Source: Glandiceps talaboti
Lineage: Eukaryota > Hemichordata > Enteropneusta > Spengelidae
Direction of reading: 5' to 3'
NCBI RefSeq assembly: GCF_964340395.1
Contig: NC_135570.1
Span: 18,270,821-18,334,820, forward strand
DNA length: 64,000 bases
Shown: positions 35,282 to 45,314 of the stretch, piece by piece
How positions within the stretch are numbered: the first letter of the stretch is position 1
Layout: every line of letters begins with the position of its first letter
Notes under the pieces: model-generated
Seen by the model: only the letters and a program-made list of their open reading frames with translations
Databases searched by the model: none
Told to the model about the DNA's origin: nothing
Made by a program: the position numbers and the translations under genes

Positions 35282-36485
35282 GTGTCCAAGGTCAAACGAA
35301 CATCCGGGTATTTATTACTGTAACCCTATGCATATATGATAACTAACATCCACGACCGAAATCTGGTCGTACGACCGGTCGTGCGTGTAGCGTAGGCATT
35401 GAAAACAGTGGTTCATTTTGGGCCGCAGATGTGCAGGGCCGTAGCCTGACCAAATTGCCAAGGGGGGCAGAACTTTGTCTTGGTGCAATCATGCATTTAA
35501 AATTTAGAAAAGTTCTAATTTACATAAATTTGCATACAATTTACATAATATATAATTTAGCATACGGAATTCAATATCATATGTAAGGTCAGAAAAAATA
35601 AAAAATGCTTGTCAACGGGTAACCTAACCCATCACATTGGGTTAGTAGGTCGATTTCATTTTTTTCACAATGCTTGACAAGGATAAAACAAACCATATAT
35701 AAGGATAGCAAAATATTTCAGGTCGAGTTTAGATAGAACTTATTCAGTCATCTTGATACTATCTCATGCAATTTGTCTGCATAGCTACAGTTAGGAAATG
35801 TACACAATTTACGGTTAAACAAATGGTGTAGTTCCTCGCACCCTCTCTTCTCAAAAAATGTTAAGCCCCGCCAGTTGAAACTCAAGCATTATTTTAGCCA
35901 CCCCTTCTGTCACATACACTATAGTGGAGATATAAAATCATATGGTACAATGATGCATTGGAAGGAGACAACTCCAAAGGTGAAAACAAATTGAAAATAA
36001 GATATTGTAGGAGGCCATTTAGAGCCATAAAATGCCATAGACATAATGAAATACCAGAATTGAAAAAATTATGCTATGCATTACATATTATCTGGAAGTG
36101 TATTTTGTTGTGGCAAAGCTGAAAGATAATATGTGGATGTGCACATGGTAAATGACTTCTCCTGAAGTTTAATTTCGTTCCAAAAAATCCCAAATAAAGA
36201 GCAAAACATTTCAAGACTTTCAGACTTTTGATGGCCCAATGGTCGTAAACTTTTGTTCAATTCTTTTTAGTGCACATTGGATATTGAATCTCAATTCATG
36301 CTTGTATGCAACACCAGAGCCAAGTAAACCACTGTATAAGATATTATATAATTTGGAATAGACTCAAATGTATATTGTTACATGTACTATTCAGAAAATA
36401 TAAAGAAATATCCTTAATTTTGAAAAAAAAAATATGCGAAGCCCGCATGAGGATATATTGCCCATCACCAGAAAAAAATATATGG
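35282..36485. other. centre of element 2, left part
   Basis: No ORF of note. No protein resemblance or tandem repeat. 35500-35560 is AT-rich. Confidence 0.45.
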
Positions 36486-37372
36486 GTAGGACGAAGTCCG
36501 GAACGGGGACTTATGGCTTGGGTTCCGTCTGTCCGTGCATGCGTCCGTCCGTCCGTCCGCAGCCATTTCTTGGAGATGCCTGGACCGATTTTTTTCAAAC
36601 TTGGTACAGGGGCAACATGCTATGGCATACATATGCACGTCAATTTGTTTTATGATACGATCCAATATGGCCGCCTAGCAACCATTTTGTTTGCGAATTT
36701 TCCCTGTCTAAAGCCATAACTCAGACATGCTTTAACAGATCTCATTCAAAGTTGGTATTAGGACAGTGTTCTAAGACATACATGTGTATATTCATTGTTG
36801 TCAAGATACGATCCAATATGGCCGCCTAGCAGCCATTTTGTTTGTGAATTTTCATGTCCAAAGCCATAACTCAGACATGCTTGAACAGATCTCATTCAAA
36901 GTTGGTATTAGGACAGTGTTCTATGACATACATGTGAATATCCATTTTCGTCGTGATACGATCCAATATGGCTGCCTGGCAGCCATTTTGTTTGTGAATT
37001 TTCCATGTCCAAAGCCATAACTCAGACATGGTTAAACAGATCTCATTCAAAGTTGGTATTAGGACAGCGTTCTATGACATACATGTGCATATCCATTTTC
37101 GTCGTGATACGATCCAATATGGCTGCCTGGCAGCCATTTTGTTTGTGAATTTTCCATGTCCAAAGCCATAACTCAGACTCCATTTTCATCGTGATATGAT
37201 CCCCCATACCCAACCAATCCTTTATTGTTGGAGGCATATTCCATGTCCAACAAGCACACACAACATATAAGTCTGTTTGTTTTAGGTTCACAAATGTTGT
37301 TGCGTGATCAGAGTAGTGATAATTCCTTAAAACCCAATTATAGCGGGGACTATGTCATTCTCAATGACTTGT
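36486..37372 (+). mobile_element. HINE-like element, family B, copy inside element 2
   Basis: Imperfect 5' hairpin (GACGAAGTCCGGAACGGGG), (TCCG)n, CAAACTTGGTACAGGGGCAA, about four ~151-bp units, then TAGCGGGGACTA, the GTCATTCTCAATGAC hairpin and TTGTT. It inserted into element 2, which is therefore older. Confidence 0.8.
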
Positions 37373-38235
37373 TCATTTTTTTCTGGCCTAATGTCGTATC
37401 TTTCAAAGTAGTTGCCAAAAAGATGTCACATTCAAAGTGAAAAAAAATGGATGGTGCTTTCTCAAATAAGTAACTCAACAAAATAATCATTTTCTTTACC
37501 CAACTCCCAAAACTGTTATGGCCTCGTTTATGTCGGAACCCAAGGTGAACTCAGTGAATTCTCCTTGTCATTATCATTATAATGGAAATTGAAGTTTGGA
37601 TTTTGATGTCGAAGGTACAGCTCTGTTTACAAATTCAGGGCCATTCTTTCCATAGCAAATTGTCGTTTCAAAATGAATTGCGGAATAACGCTAGTGTCAG
37701 TGTGCAATGAGATACATTTGTTAATTATATCAAACAACATTTTAACCAAAGACAACGTCGAACACAATTATTGAAAGAATATCTTCAAATAGTGGATCTT
37801 AAACTGTGTACCTAGTTTGATAGTTTTTCAGGGCCACCAAATATTCCAAAAAGAGATCTGCCGTTTCATCAGTATGAAATGTTTTAATATAAGGAACAAG
37901 ATGAAAATGAGATCGAGGGCATCTTCGGAGTCACTGCATTCAGCATAGCAGGCAACCTCACGTTGAACGACTTTTTCCGTCTTTTTTTGAGTTTCACTCG
38001 CTGACATTATAATTGCGACTTGCTATCTTCAAATGATGGAGACTTTCAAAACTACTGTTACTCGCAGAAAATGCAGAGTGCATGTGCGCACTTCCTTTGT
38101 ACTTTCCCGCGCAAAGAATTTTTAATTTGCTGAAAAAAGTTACAATTTTTAACTGGACACATTTTAATTCAAAGTTAAGCTAACTTACAATAAATCTCAG
38201 GGGGCAGCTGCCCCCCCCCCCCCCCACTTGACCCC
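37373..38235. other. centre of element 2, right part
   Basis: A minus-strand stretch at 37800-37880 reads TADLFLEYLVALKNYQTRY before a stop, which could be a remnant of a transposon protein. It is too short to assign. A C15 run lies at 38211-38225. Confidence 0.35.
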
Positions 38236-38545
38236 TATGACGGTCCTAATACAGAACAATGGCGTTATTATAGGAATTGGCGATATTCTTATAAAATCGG
38301 TAGCGATGTCATACCCCCTACATACATACAACACTGTGTTGTAATAATGTATGATGGGGGTATGTAGTCTGTAAGGTACGCCGTGACGGTGCGCCCTCAA
38401 ACATCGGCCAACTAGTGAGAGGAGGCCGGTGAGGGCGAAACATCACGACGTATCTTACAGTATGACTATGACATCGCTACCGATTTTATAAGAATATCGC
38501 CAATCCCTATAATAACACCATTGTTCTGTATTAGGACCGTCATAG
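38236..38545. mobile_element. ~310-bp foldback MITE nested in element 2
   Basis: TATGACGGTCCTAATACAGA and the next ~55 bp (to GGTAGCGATGTCAT) are repeated in reverse at 38465-38545, ending CTGTATTAGGACCGTCATA. Arms of about 75 bp differ at 2-3 sites. The target duplication is unclear. Confidence 0.8.
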
Positions 38546-38589
38546 ACAAGAATAAAACTATTTAGGAAAGGAATAACAGTTTACAAGCG

Positions 38590-38880
38590 ACTGTGACTTG
38601 GACCTGGACGAAGGCGCTTGGAAATTTCAAAACACCAATAGGAACACTTGCGTTCCCTCTTCTTCCCATGGTAGAAAATTGCTGATATGCTTCAAGTGAG
38701 TGTTTTGACTATTCAACGAAGATGAAAGGCGCCCTCGTCCAGGTCCAAGTTGTATCGATGTTATTTTACGTGCTACTTGTATAAAATGGGAAGGTAGTCC
38801 CGTTGGATTGGGCCCTCCTCTCGCTAAGTCATCCAAAAGCAAAGACAAAGTCCCTGTGGCATCAAACATTCGAAACTTAA
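38590..38880. other. open minus-strand frame inside element 2
   Basis: The minus strand is open from about 38940 to 38627 (VFLSPLNLGSTDDLYEV, then FDATGTLSLLLDDLARGG, and on to PWEEEG). It starts in the right arm and continues into the centre. CTTGGACCTGGACGAAGGCGC at 38592 also has an inverted partner at 38730. It is not recognised; it could be captured host DNA or a remnant of an element gene. Confidence 0.35.
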
Positions 38881-39039
38881 CTTCATATAGATCGTCTGTC
38901 GATCCTAAATTCAGGGGAGACAGAAAAACTCAAACAACTGATTTTAGATTGAGCAAAAATTGGTAGTATCCTCCTTGATTCCTTTCTCGAATGACAAGCC
39001 GCCGAGCACCACTGCGGGCCACCATTTTGAATAAGGATT

Positions 39040-39590
39040 GTAGGGCCAAAATTAATTCGCGCAAAGGATTGTAGGGCCAAAATTAATTTGACACATACAC
39101 AAAATTAATTCGGCACATGCACAAAATTAATTCAGCACATACATAAAATTAATTCGGCACATACACAAAATTAATTCGACACATACACAAAATTAATTCG
39201 GCACATACATAAAATTAATTCGACACGTACACAAAATTAATTCGGCACATACACAAAAATAATTCAGCACATACACAAAATTATTTCAGGACATACACAA
39301 AATTAATTATAGACTACATAAAATTAAGACCAGTATATAAAATTAATCGGAAACACATTTAATTAATTCAAGGGATACATGAAATTAATTACAGTGCATA
39401 AAATTAATCAAAACACATTTAATTAATTCAAGGAATACATAATATTAATTGCAGTCAATATAAAAATTGATTCTATTCGACATGAAATTAATTGAAAACA
39501 CATTTAATTAATTCAAGGAGTGCATAATATTAATTGCAGTCATTATAGAAATTAATTCTAGACTACATTAAATTAATTCTAGCACATTTT
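39040..39590. repeat. 22-bp AATTAATTCGG array, right arm of element 2
   Basis: At least ten near-perfect 22-bp units (CACATACACAAAATTAATTC, then GG) at 39075-39300. Looser AATTAATT units spaced 30-40 bp follow to 39590. Confidence 0.9.
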
Positions 39591-39804
39591 ACATAATTGT
39601 GACCAGAACGGGCCCCCATAAGGTTCAGCTTACAGAACAATCTCAAAGTGTTCACCACTTTCCGATGAATAAAGTATACTTCAGGCTGATTGAAAATGGT
39701 GAAATACAGTGAAGAGGGGTGTAGTTGTAGTATTTTTGTTTTTCACAGACACACGTTGAATGTTATGGATAGTAAAGCGAGAACATAGTTTTCATGAGGG
39801 ACTG

Positions 39805-39929
39805 TAGTCTGGTTCCCAACACGTATTTCGATTAACTTTACAAGTACTTTATCTACATCGACGTCGTAGATGTCGATAGAGTACTTGTAAAGAAAGTTAA
39901 TCGAAATACGGACATCGGGAACCAGACTA
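39805..39929. mobile_element. 125-bp hairpin MITE with 9-bp target duplication
   Basis: TAGTCTGGTTCCC opens and GGGAACCAGACTA closes an almost perfect palindrome centred on GACGTC near 39862. GAGGGACTG stands immediately on both sides (39796-39804 and 39930-39938). A 9-bp duplication and a TAGTC start match the MITE at 45315. It is a MuDR-like non-autonomous element by inference. Confidence 0.85.
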
Positions 39930-40163
39930 GAGGGACTGTTATCCGACTAAACTTTCTATTACGACGGCTTAGATTTTGAAAAGTCAAAGATTGTACTGTG
40001 AGGACACAATGCTACATATGAAGTGGTAGCCAATGGGAAAACATAGAAATATCGACTTAAAACCATAGCTCTAGGAACTAGACCACGGAGTCATGGTTTG
40101 GGCCATCTTTGGAACAATTATCCAGTACGTAGATGCAACAGCTCCATTAATCTACGGAGATCG

Positions 40164-40217
40164 TAGTCTGGTTCCCAACGTCCGTATTTCGATTAACTTT
40201 ACAAGTACTCTCTCTAC
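40164..40217. mobile_element. half copy of the 125-bp hairpin MITE
   Basis: TAGTCTGGTTCCCAACGTCC through TTTACAAGTACTCTCTCTAC equals one arm of 39805-39929. The second arm is absent. It lies 235 bp from the full copy. Confidence 0.8.
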
Positions 40218-40255
40218 ATTACAGTAATTACAACATTACATAACTTTTCTGGCAA

Positions 40256-40311
40256 ATATCATTGACACGAAGTCTTCGTCGGCGAGCTTTGATTTTGATA
40301 GTTTGGTACAA
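40256..40311. repeat. short dispersed repeat shared with 30727-30772
   Basis: CACGAAGTCTTCGTCGGCGA, then GCTTTGATTTTGATAGTTTG. The following 40312-40820 has no gene. Confidence 0.6.
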
Positions 40312-40820
40312 TTACAAATACATCGCAGTGCAGGTAGCAGTGACATTGTGCGACTGAGCGCAGATGGGTAGTATGAGTGGTTGTACGACCGTGTCGCAGA
40401 TATCATTTTTGAGTCGCACATCCAAGTCGCAGATACCCTTGATAGACACGATTAAATAAATGAATAACCAGATAAACATACACATGCACTATCTTTGGTG
40501 TTCGTAATCACTCTTTACTTTAATGGCAGCCATATTGTAGTGAACAATCATGATTTGCCACATAACTCAAAAGGTTCATCCATAGCTAGAGACTACATTG
40601 AAGTGTCAAACTTTCTTTTGATATATTGACCTTTGACATTGACTCGGATCTTCTGGTTCATCTATCAAAATTCAGCAATTTTCTGCATTGGGATCAGACA
40701 CTTTGTAGTATTTATTTGTGGCATCCAATTTCTTTTAAATAATGTCTCCATTCACATAGAAGTAAAGTACTTGTATTTGAGGGGGAGCTGTGTCCTCTAC
40801 GAACGCTTATTTGTATAATA

Positions 40821-41071
40821 AATGGACAGACCCTCCACCAACACAACATGGACCCTCCACCAACACAACATAGACCCTCCACCTACACAACATGGACCCT
40901 CCACCAACACAACATGGACCCTCCACCAACACAACCTAGACCCTCCACCAACGCAACATGGACCCTCCACCAACGCAACATGGACCCTCCACCAACGCAA
41001 CATGGACCCTCCACCAACGCAACATGGACCCTCCACCAACACAACATAGACCCTCCACCAACACAACATGG
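40821..41071. repeat. 22-bp minisatellite
   Basis: About eleven units of ATGGACCCTCCACCAACACA plus AC, with A/G and G/A variants. Unit length is not a multiple of three, and it is open in several frames on both strands, which explains the low-complexity frames here. Confidence 0.95.
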
Positions 41072-41404
41072 AATGATAAATAGTATGGTTGAATTGAAGC
41101 GATGCCTTGAATAAGTTGTATGTTTGATTGATCAGTGTTGACAATATTGCTCAATACATTGGTTAACGTAGAGGGTTGCAAAGGGACAGGCGGCAAAATG
41201 ACCAGCTGCAATGGGCTGAAGGGGGAACAAAGAGGTGGGGCAACAGGTTCAAAAACTATATAATAGGTATTTATAATCAAATGTTAGGGAGTGTCCAGTT
41301 CTTACTGGGGGTGGGGGAGGGGGCTAAACAAAAATTTCACAATTTTCTAGGGGGGGGGGGGGGGGGTCATGGAAAAAACACGTGATTATTTAATGCAACA
41401 TAAA

Positions 41405-42001
41405 TCAACCTGCAATTCTGCCACTTCTCAAAGTAACTTTTCCGTGAAGATGTGCAAGACTTGTTTCACAATCACAATCACAATCACTATCAGTGTTATC
41501 ATAAGTACATGAATGTCCTGGGCTGTCAGTATCACAATTGTCTCCATCACTGCCTAGAACATGCATTACAGAAGTGTCACTTTCATCAGTCTCAGAGTCA
41601 CTACTACCTGTTTCACTCATGTTTTGCTCATTTGCAGTCATTTTTCTTGATCTAAATTCTAGTGTTCCTACCATGTGAGTGGATATTTTGTCTAATTTTT
41701 TTCTTTTTAATTTTCTCTGTTTTGGTAATTTATGCTCATCAAGATATGTATCTAACTCTTTCACTTTCAGTTTTTCAAGAGTTCCACTCAAGAACAACTT
41801 CAACCAGTCATAGTCATTATATTTCGTTTTCTCTTTTTTTCTGTTGCTCTCCCCGATGTCTGGATCTGATTTTACTCTCTCCAGATTTTTCAGATGTTCA
41901 ATGTAGTTTTTGACAACACTTATGCTGACAATATATTTCTCTGCAAAACGAGATATAGCAATTGCATCATGTAATTGTTTATGTTGGCACTGGGTTGGAA
42001 G
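41405..42001 (-). CDS. SAP-like, Asp/Ser-rich protein, probably transposon-encoded
   Basis: Stop-to-stop frame of 198 codons. There is no convincing ATG upstream, so it is a 5'-incomplete ORF or an exon. An N-terminal helix (HDAIAISRFAEKYIV) is followed by basic residues. Then comes a SAP-like helix-loop-helix (WLKLFLSGTLEKLKVKELDT, YLDEHKLPKQRK), as in putative DNA-binding modules of many uncharacterised invertebrate transposon-linked proteins. The middle is acidic and Ser/Asp/Cys rich (SDSETDESDTS, DSDCDCDCE). It ends VTLRSGRIAG and a stop. It lies inside the TIR element 41286-42784, on the opposite strand to the host gene. No transposase catalytic triad is visible. Function is unknown. Confidence 0.55.
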   Translation of the reverse strand, partial: LPTQCQHKQLHDAIAISRFAEKYIVSISVVKNYIEHLKNLERVKSDPDIGESNRKKEKTKYNDYDWLKLFLSGTLEKLKVKELDTYLDEHKLPKQRKLKRKKLDKISTHMVGTLEFRSRKMTANEQNMSETGSSDSETDESDTSVMHVLGSDGDNCDTDSPGHSCTYDNTDSDCDCDCETSLAHLHGKVTLRSGRIAG

Positions 42002-42387
42002 TCATCTACAGTTTGGTTAGTGTTTGCGAAATCACCTAATACTGGAAATATATATCAGTCAAAGTATAACAAGCAAAAATGTTGATAGTTGAATTACTTC
42101 AGTTTTTGACTATTCTTTCCAACAATAAAAAATGTTCACATTTATACTTCCATTGTTAACAAGCTGAGCAACACAAACTGGCATCGGAACTAAAGTTGTA
42201 TTCAATACGTATCTAAAAAGTAAAACAGTTGTGTGAAGTATTTAAAGTATATACCCGCATTGCCCAATGGAAATATGGTGTTCTTGTCATTGTGCATGAA
42301 ATGGTTATCTCCTTTTTTAAGCATAATGATTTAACCTGTAAAAGTTTATACACTTTATAAGTTATTTAGGAGTATTTATTTTTTTAA

Positions 42388-42470
42388 AGCACAACTGAAC
42401 AACAGTTCAGAAGTTCAATGGCTATAGGCATGGTGATGAAGCTGTGTTTGTGTGTGTGGGGTTTTTTTTT
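42388..42470 (+). mobile_element. HINE-like element, family A, 5' fragment
   Basis: AGCACAACTGAACAACAGTT and GGCTATAGGCATGGTGATGA match the 5' end of family A with changes. The copy breaks into microsatellite DNA. Confidence 0.6.
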
Positions 42471-42477
42471 GTAATTG

Positions 42478-42645
42478 TATAGACAGACAGACAGACACAT
42501 ACATACATACATACATACATACATGTACATACATACATACATACATACATACATACACACACACACATACTTACATACATACATACATACATACATGTAT
42601 ATACATTGTGTATGTATAATGTGTTTGTGTATGTGTGTAAGTCTA
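42478..42645. repeat. (ACAG)n, (ACAT)n and (TG)n microsatellite
   Basis: ACAG then CATA repeats to about 42600, then GTGTATG. It corresponds to the microsatellite zone of family A. Confidence 0.9.
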
Positions 42646-42884
42646 TGGGGACATGGAAAAAAATCAAGAATTTGCAGGGGGGCCCATCAATTTTTTTTAA
42701 AGCTTTTGTAGGGGGGGGGATAATACAGCAGGAAAAGGGGAAATCCTCCGGGGTCCCCCTGGAAGTAAAATCTGGACACTCCCTTATGATTATGTAGATG
42801 TTAGTAATACTAAATCAGATACCGTGATTTATACATAAGTATTCATAATAACAAATTATTACAGTTGTTTTCATTTCATTTCAG

Positions 42885-43206
42885 AATGAAAGAGGACCAC
42901 ATTCTGATATCCAACATTGGACCAGATAAAAATGTTCTCAAAATTGAACCTCCGCTGTGTTTTACTGTGGATAATGCCACACAGCTTATTGATACACTAG
43001 ATATGGTATTGACTGAAATAGAATGTCAACAGGGTTTGGTATCAGACACTACTAGACAGGACTGTGCAAGTGTCTCTGGCTTTGTACCCCTGGACATAAT
43101 TAGTGGAGAAAGTAATCCAAACAACCCAAACAAAAGAAAACAAGGAACAGCAGCTGATAAGGAGGTTTCAGCCAAGAAAACTAAATCGAATAATGACATG
43201 GACTAA
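42885..43206 (+). CDS. ETNPPL: ETNPPL/PHYKPL-type phospho-lyase, last coding exon
   Basis: Starts after TTTCATTTCATTTCAG with the A that completes the Lys codon from 12002. It codes MKEDHILISNIGPDKNVLKI, then EPPLCFT and a helix (DNATQLIDTLDMVLTEIE), then a weakly conserved tail ending in a basic patch (NKRKQ, AKKTKS) and TAA at 43204. The VLKI.PP.CFT strand is the conserved end of the small domain in this family; a Lys/Arg-rich tail is also present in vertebrate ETNPPL. It joins perfectly to the exon at 11913 despite 30.9 kb of intron. The apparent ATG at 42865 lies in the intron and is not used. Only the last ~188 residues of the enzyme are in the window. Confidence 0.9.
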
Positions 43207-43214
43207 TTTAGTCC

Positions 43215-43220
43215 AATAAA
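43215..43220 (+). terminator. poly(A) signal AATAAA
   Basis: AATAAA begins 9 bp after the stop codon. If used, the 3' UTR would be very short and cleavage would fall at the start of the 42-bp minisatellite. Confidence 0.6.
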
Positions 43221-43229
43221 GTTATCAAC

Positions 43230-44045
43230 TGAAGGCTGCATGGATAACAATATAAGCCAATCACTGAAGGCTGTGTGTTATATAATATGATATAAGCCAA
43301 TCACTGAAGGCTGTATGTGTTATATAATATGATATAAGCCAATCACTGAAGGCTGTATGTGTTATATAATATGATATAAGCCAATCACTGAAGGCTGTAT
43401 GTGTTATATAATATGATATAAGCCAATCACTGAAGGCTGTATGTGTTATATAATATGATATAAGCCAATCACTGAAGGCTGTATGTGTTATGTAATATGA
43501 TATAAGCCAATCATTGAAGGCTGTATGTGTTATATAATATGATATAAGCCAATCACTGAAGGCTGTATGTGTAATATAATATGATAATGATATAAGCCAA
43601 TCACTGAAGGCTGTATGTGTTATATAATATGATATAAGCCAATCACTGAAGGCTGTGTGTTATATAATGTGATATAAGCCAATCACTCAAGGCTGTGTGT
43701 GTTATATAATATGATATAAGCCAATCACTCAAGGCTGTGTGTGTTATATAATATGATACAAGCCAATCAATGAAGGCTATGTGTGTTATGTAATATGATA
43801 TAAGCCAATCATTGAAGGCTGTATGTTTTATATGATATGATATAAGCCAATCACTGAAGGCTGTGTGTGTTATATGATATGATATAAGCCAATCACTGAA
43901 GGCTGTGTGTTTTATAATATGATACAAGCCAATCACAGAAGGCTTTATGTGTTATATAATATCTTATAAGCCAATCACTGAAGGCTGTATGTGTTATATA
44001 ATACAATATAAGCCAATCACTAAAGGCTATGTGTTATAATACATT
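43230..44045. repeat. 42-bp minisatellite downstream of the phospho-lyase gene
   Basis: About 19 copies of ATAAGCCAATCACTGAAGGC plus TGTATGTGTTATATAATATG and AT. Some units lack a TGT or carry a small insertion. The unit is 14 codons long, so a minus-strand frame at 43643-43936 stays open; it is an artefact. Confidence 0.95.
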
Positions 44046-44060
44046 CTGTATTGTAGGAAA

Positions 44061-44256
44061 TACAGTAAACCTTGAAACTTTTGCTTATTTCGCTACAAAA
44101 CAAAAACACGAAACTAACTAGTGACTAAAATGCCTTCTTCTATATGAACAACAATGTACCAGTTTGGTAATTAGTAGAATTTGGTCTTGTGGGAATTAGC
44201 TGAAGACTGTAAAATTAGAAACGTTTCAAGTAGTGAAAATATCTAGGTTTACAGTA
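44061..44256. mobile_element. ~196-bp mariner-like MITE
   Basis: TACAGTAAACCTTGAAACTT at the left and GGTTTACAGTA at the right form TIRs inside TA dinucleotides, the usual target duplication of Tc1/mariner elements. The interior has no ORF. Confidence 0.65.
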
Positions 44257-44728
44257 TAACAAATGGTATGTACCATCTGAAGGTGATTAATCAAGCTATA
44301 AAAAAAGTTTTCATCGTGACTATGGTAAACATACCCAGTGTCATGTTGAGTACTGGTTATAAGGTAGACTTTCCACCATGTACATTTTATTTATTGTATT
44401 TAAAGCATTGTACTCCCAATTCTGATTCTGATAATTGTATTGTATTCTGTTGTACTTTGCTGTCCATCATTGAAGTTTTAACTTTATTTACTGTTCCAGT
44501 AGTAAATTACTGGCCTCCTTGTGATACTGCACATTCTTTTTTCACTGTGTTTTACCCAATATTAAAACAAAATGTGTCTCATATCAAGAACTAGTATTTA
44601 ATTATAATGGTAATAATGAGTTTGTATTTTTATTAAAGTGGTCATGTGGATGAGGATTTGTATTTATTTTGGATTTTTATCACAACTGAACTGATAAGGT
44701 TGAGTAGTGCTATAGGCATGGCAAAGCT

Positions 44729-44766
<38 letters not shown>

Positions 44767-45305
44767 TATCACCATTTTGTAAAAAATGGCGCTCAATTCA
44801 AACGAAATTTGGCAGGCGTGATCGGTAGGGTAATGGCAAGAACTGGTTAGTTTTGGTAAACCACCATGACTATTAATGAGCAATTTACGTAATGGTTTGC
44901 GGTAATTAGGCTATATTTCAAGAATGCGCGCTTCAAAATCATTATAACTTGGTACATACATTTGCAATACCAAAGTGCATCTGTCCTGAAAATATTATTG
45001 ATTTGGCTTTTAGTTTTAATAATTTATTGGCGTATTTTGGTTATTATATGTGGTAGCCACACAAAAGAAAGTTGTTGTTTATGGTCAGGAAATGTTGCCT
45101 AAAGTGGTGTGACGATGCAAATTTTTTTGTTAATTGTTCATGATTAGTTGTGCAGTTGTCTTCCCTGATGTAGCAATTAATGTAGGGAGAGTTGTTTTGT
45201 GTTTTCCCTTGGATCTGCACTCTGCATTGGCTGGACAAACACGAGAAAGAAGAAGATCGAAGCTGGGTATTTAAGTGATGTATTATATTGACCTCAAACC
45301 CTCTC
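44257..45305. other. non-coding, holds a family A 5' fragment
   Basis: 44680-44765 matches the 5' hairpin (TCACAACTGAACTGATAAGG, AGTGCTATAGGCATG) and the (TG)n tract of family A. The next stretch to 45305 is not recognised. The 108-codon frame at 44268 has no family resemblance. Confidence 0.5.
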
Positions 45306-45314
45306 CTTTTTACA

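Larger units (their letters stand above)
34812..39620. mobile_element. 4.8-kb long-inverted-repeat element, 6-bp target duplication (element 2)
   Basis: The termini TATGGGGGCCCGTTCTGG and CCAGAACGGGCCCCCATA are perfect inverted repeats. AGGTTC flanks both ends (34806-34811 and 39621-39626). The left arm is about 466 bp (34812-35277) and the right about 728 bp (38893-39620). Both consist of AATTAAT-type repeats followed inward by a ~200-bp unique segment ending at GATCGACAGACGA. The arms differ mainly in repeat number. The ends resemble element 1 (TAYGG.GGCCC), 187 bp away. Confidence 0.85.
41286..42784. mobile_element. 1.5-kb TIR element carrying a SAP-like ORF
   Basis: AGGGAGTGTCCAG at 41286-41298 is repeated in reverse as CTGGACACTCCCT at 42772-42784. 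Both ends are followed inward by G- or C-runs. The start resembles the end of 60965-61884 (AGGGAGCCTCCAGTATTTAC). The element contains the minus-strand ORF 41405-42001 and a family A fragment at 42388. It ends 100 bp before the last exon of the phospho-lyase gene. No target duplication was seen. Confidence 0.55.
12003..42884 (+). other. 30.9-kb terminal intron of the phospho-lyase gene
   Basis: The donor AAGTGAGT at 12003 and the acceptor TTTCATTTCATTTCAG ending 42884 bound an intron of 30,882 bp. Phase matches across it (2 + 1). It is filled with nested mobile elements in both orientations, described separately. No other host exon of this gene was seen inside, and the protein is continuous without one. 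Confidence 0.75.

Noticed and set aside
42865-42884. ATG at 42865 as start of a separate 113-codon gene
   Set aside because: The first 20 bp are the pyrimidine tract and AG of a splice acceptor. The sequence from 42885 completes the phospho-lyase C-terminus in phase.
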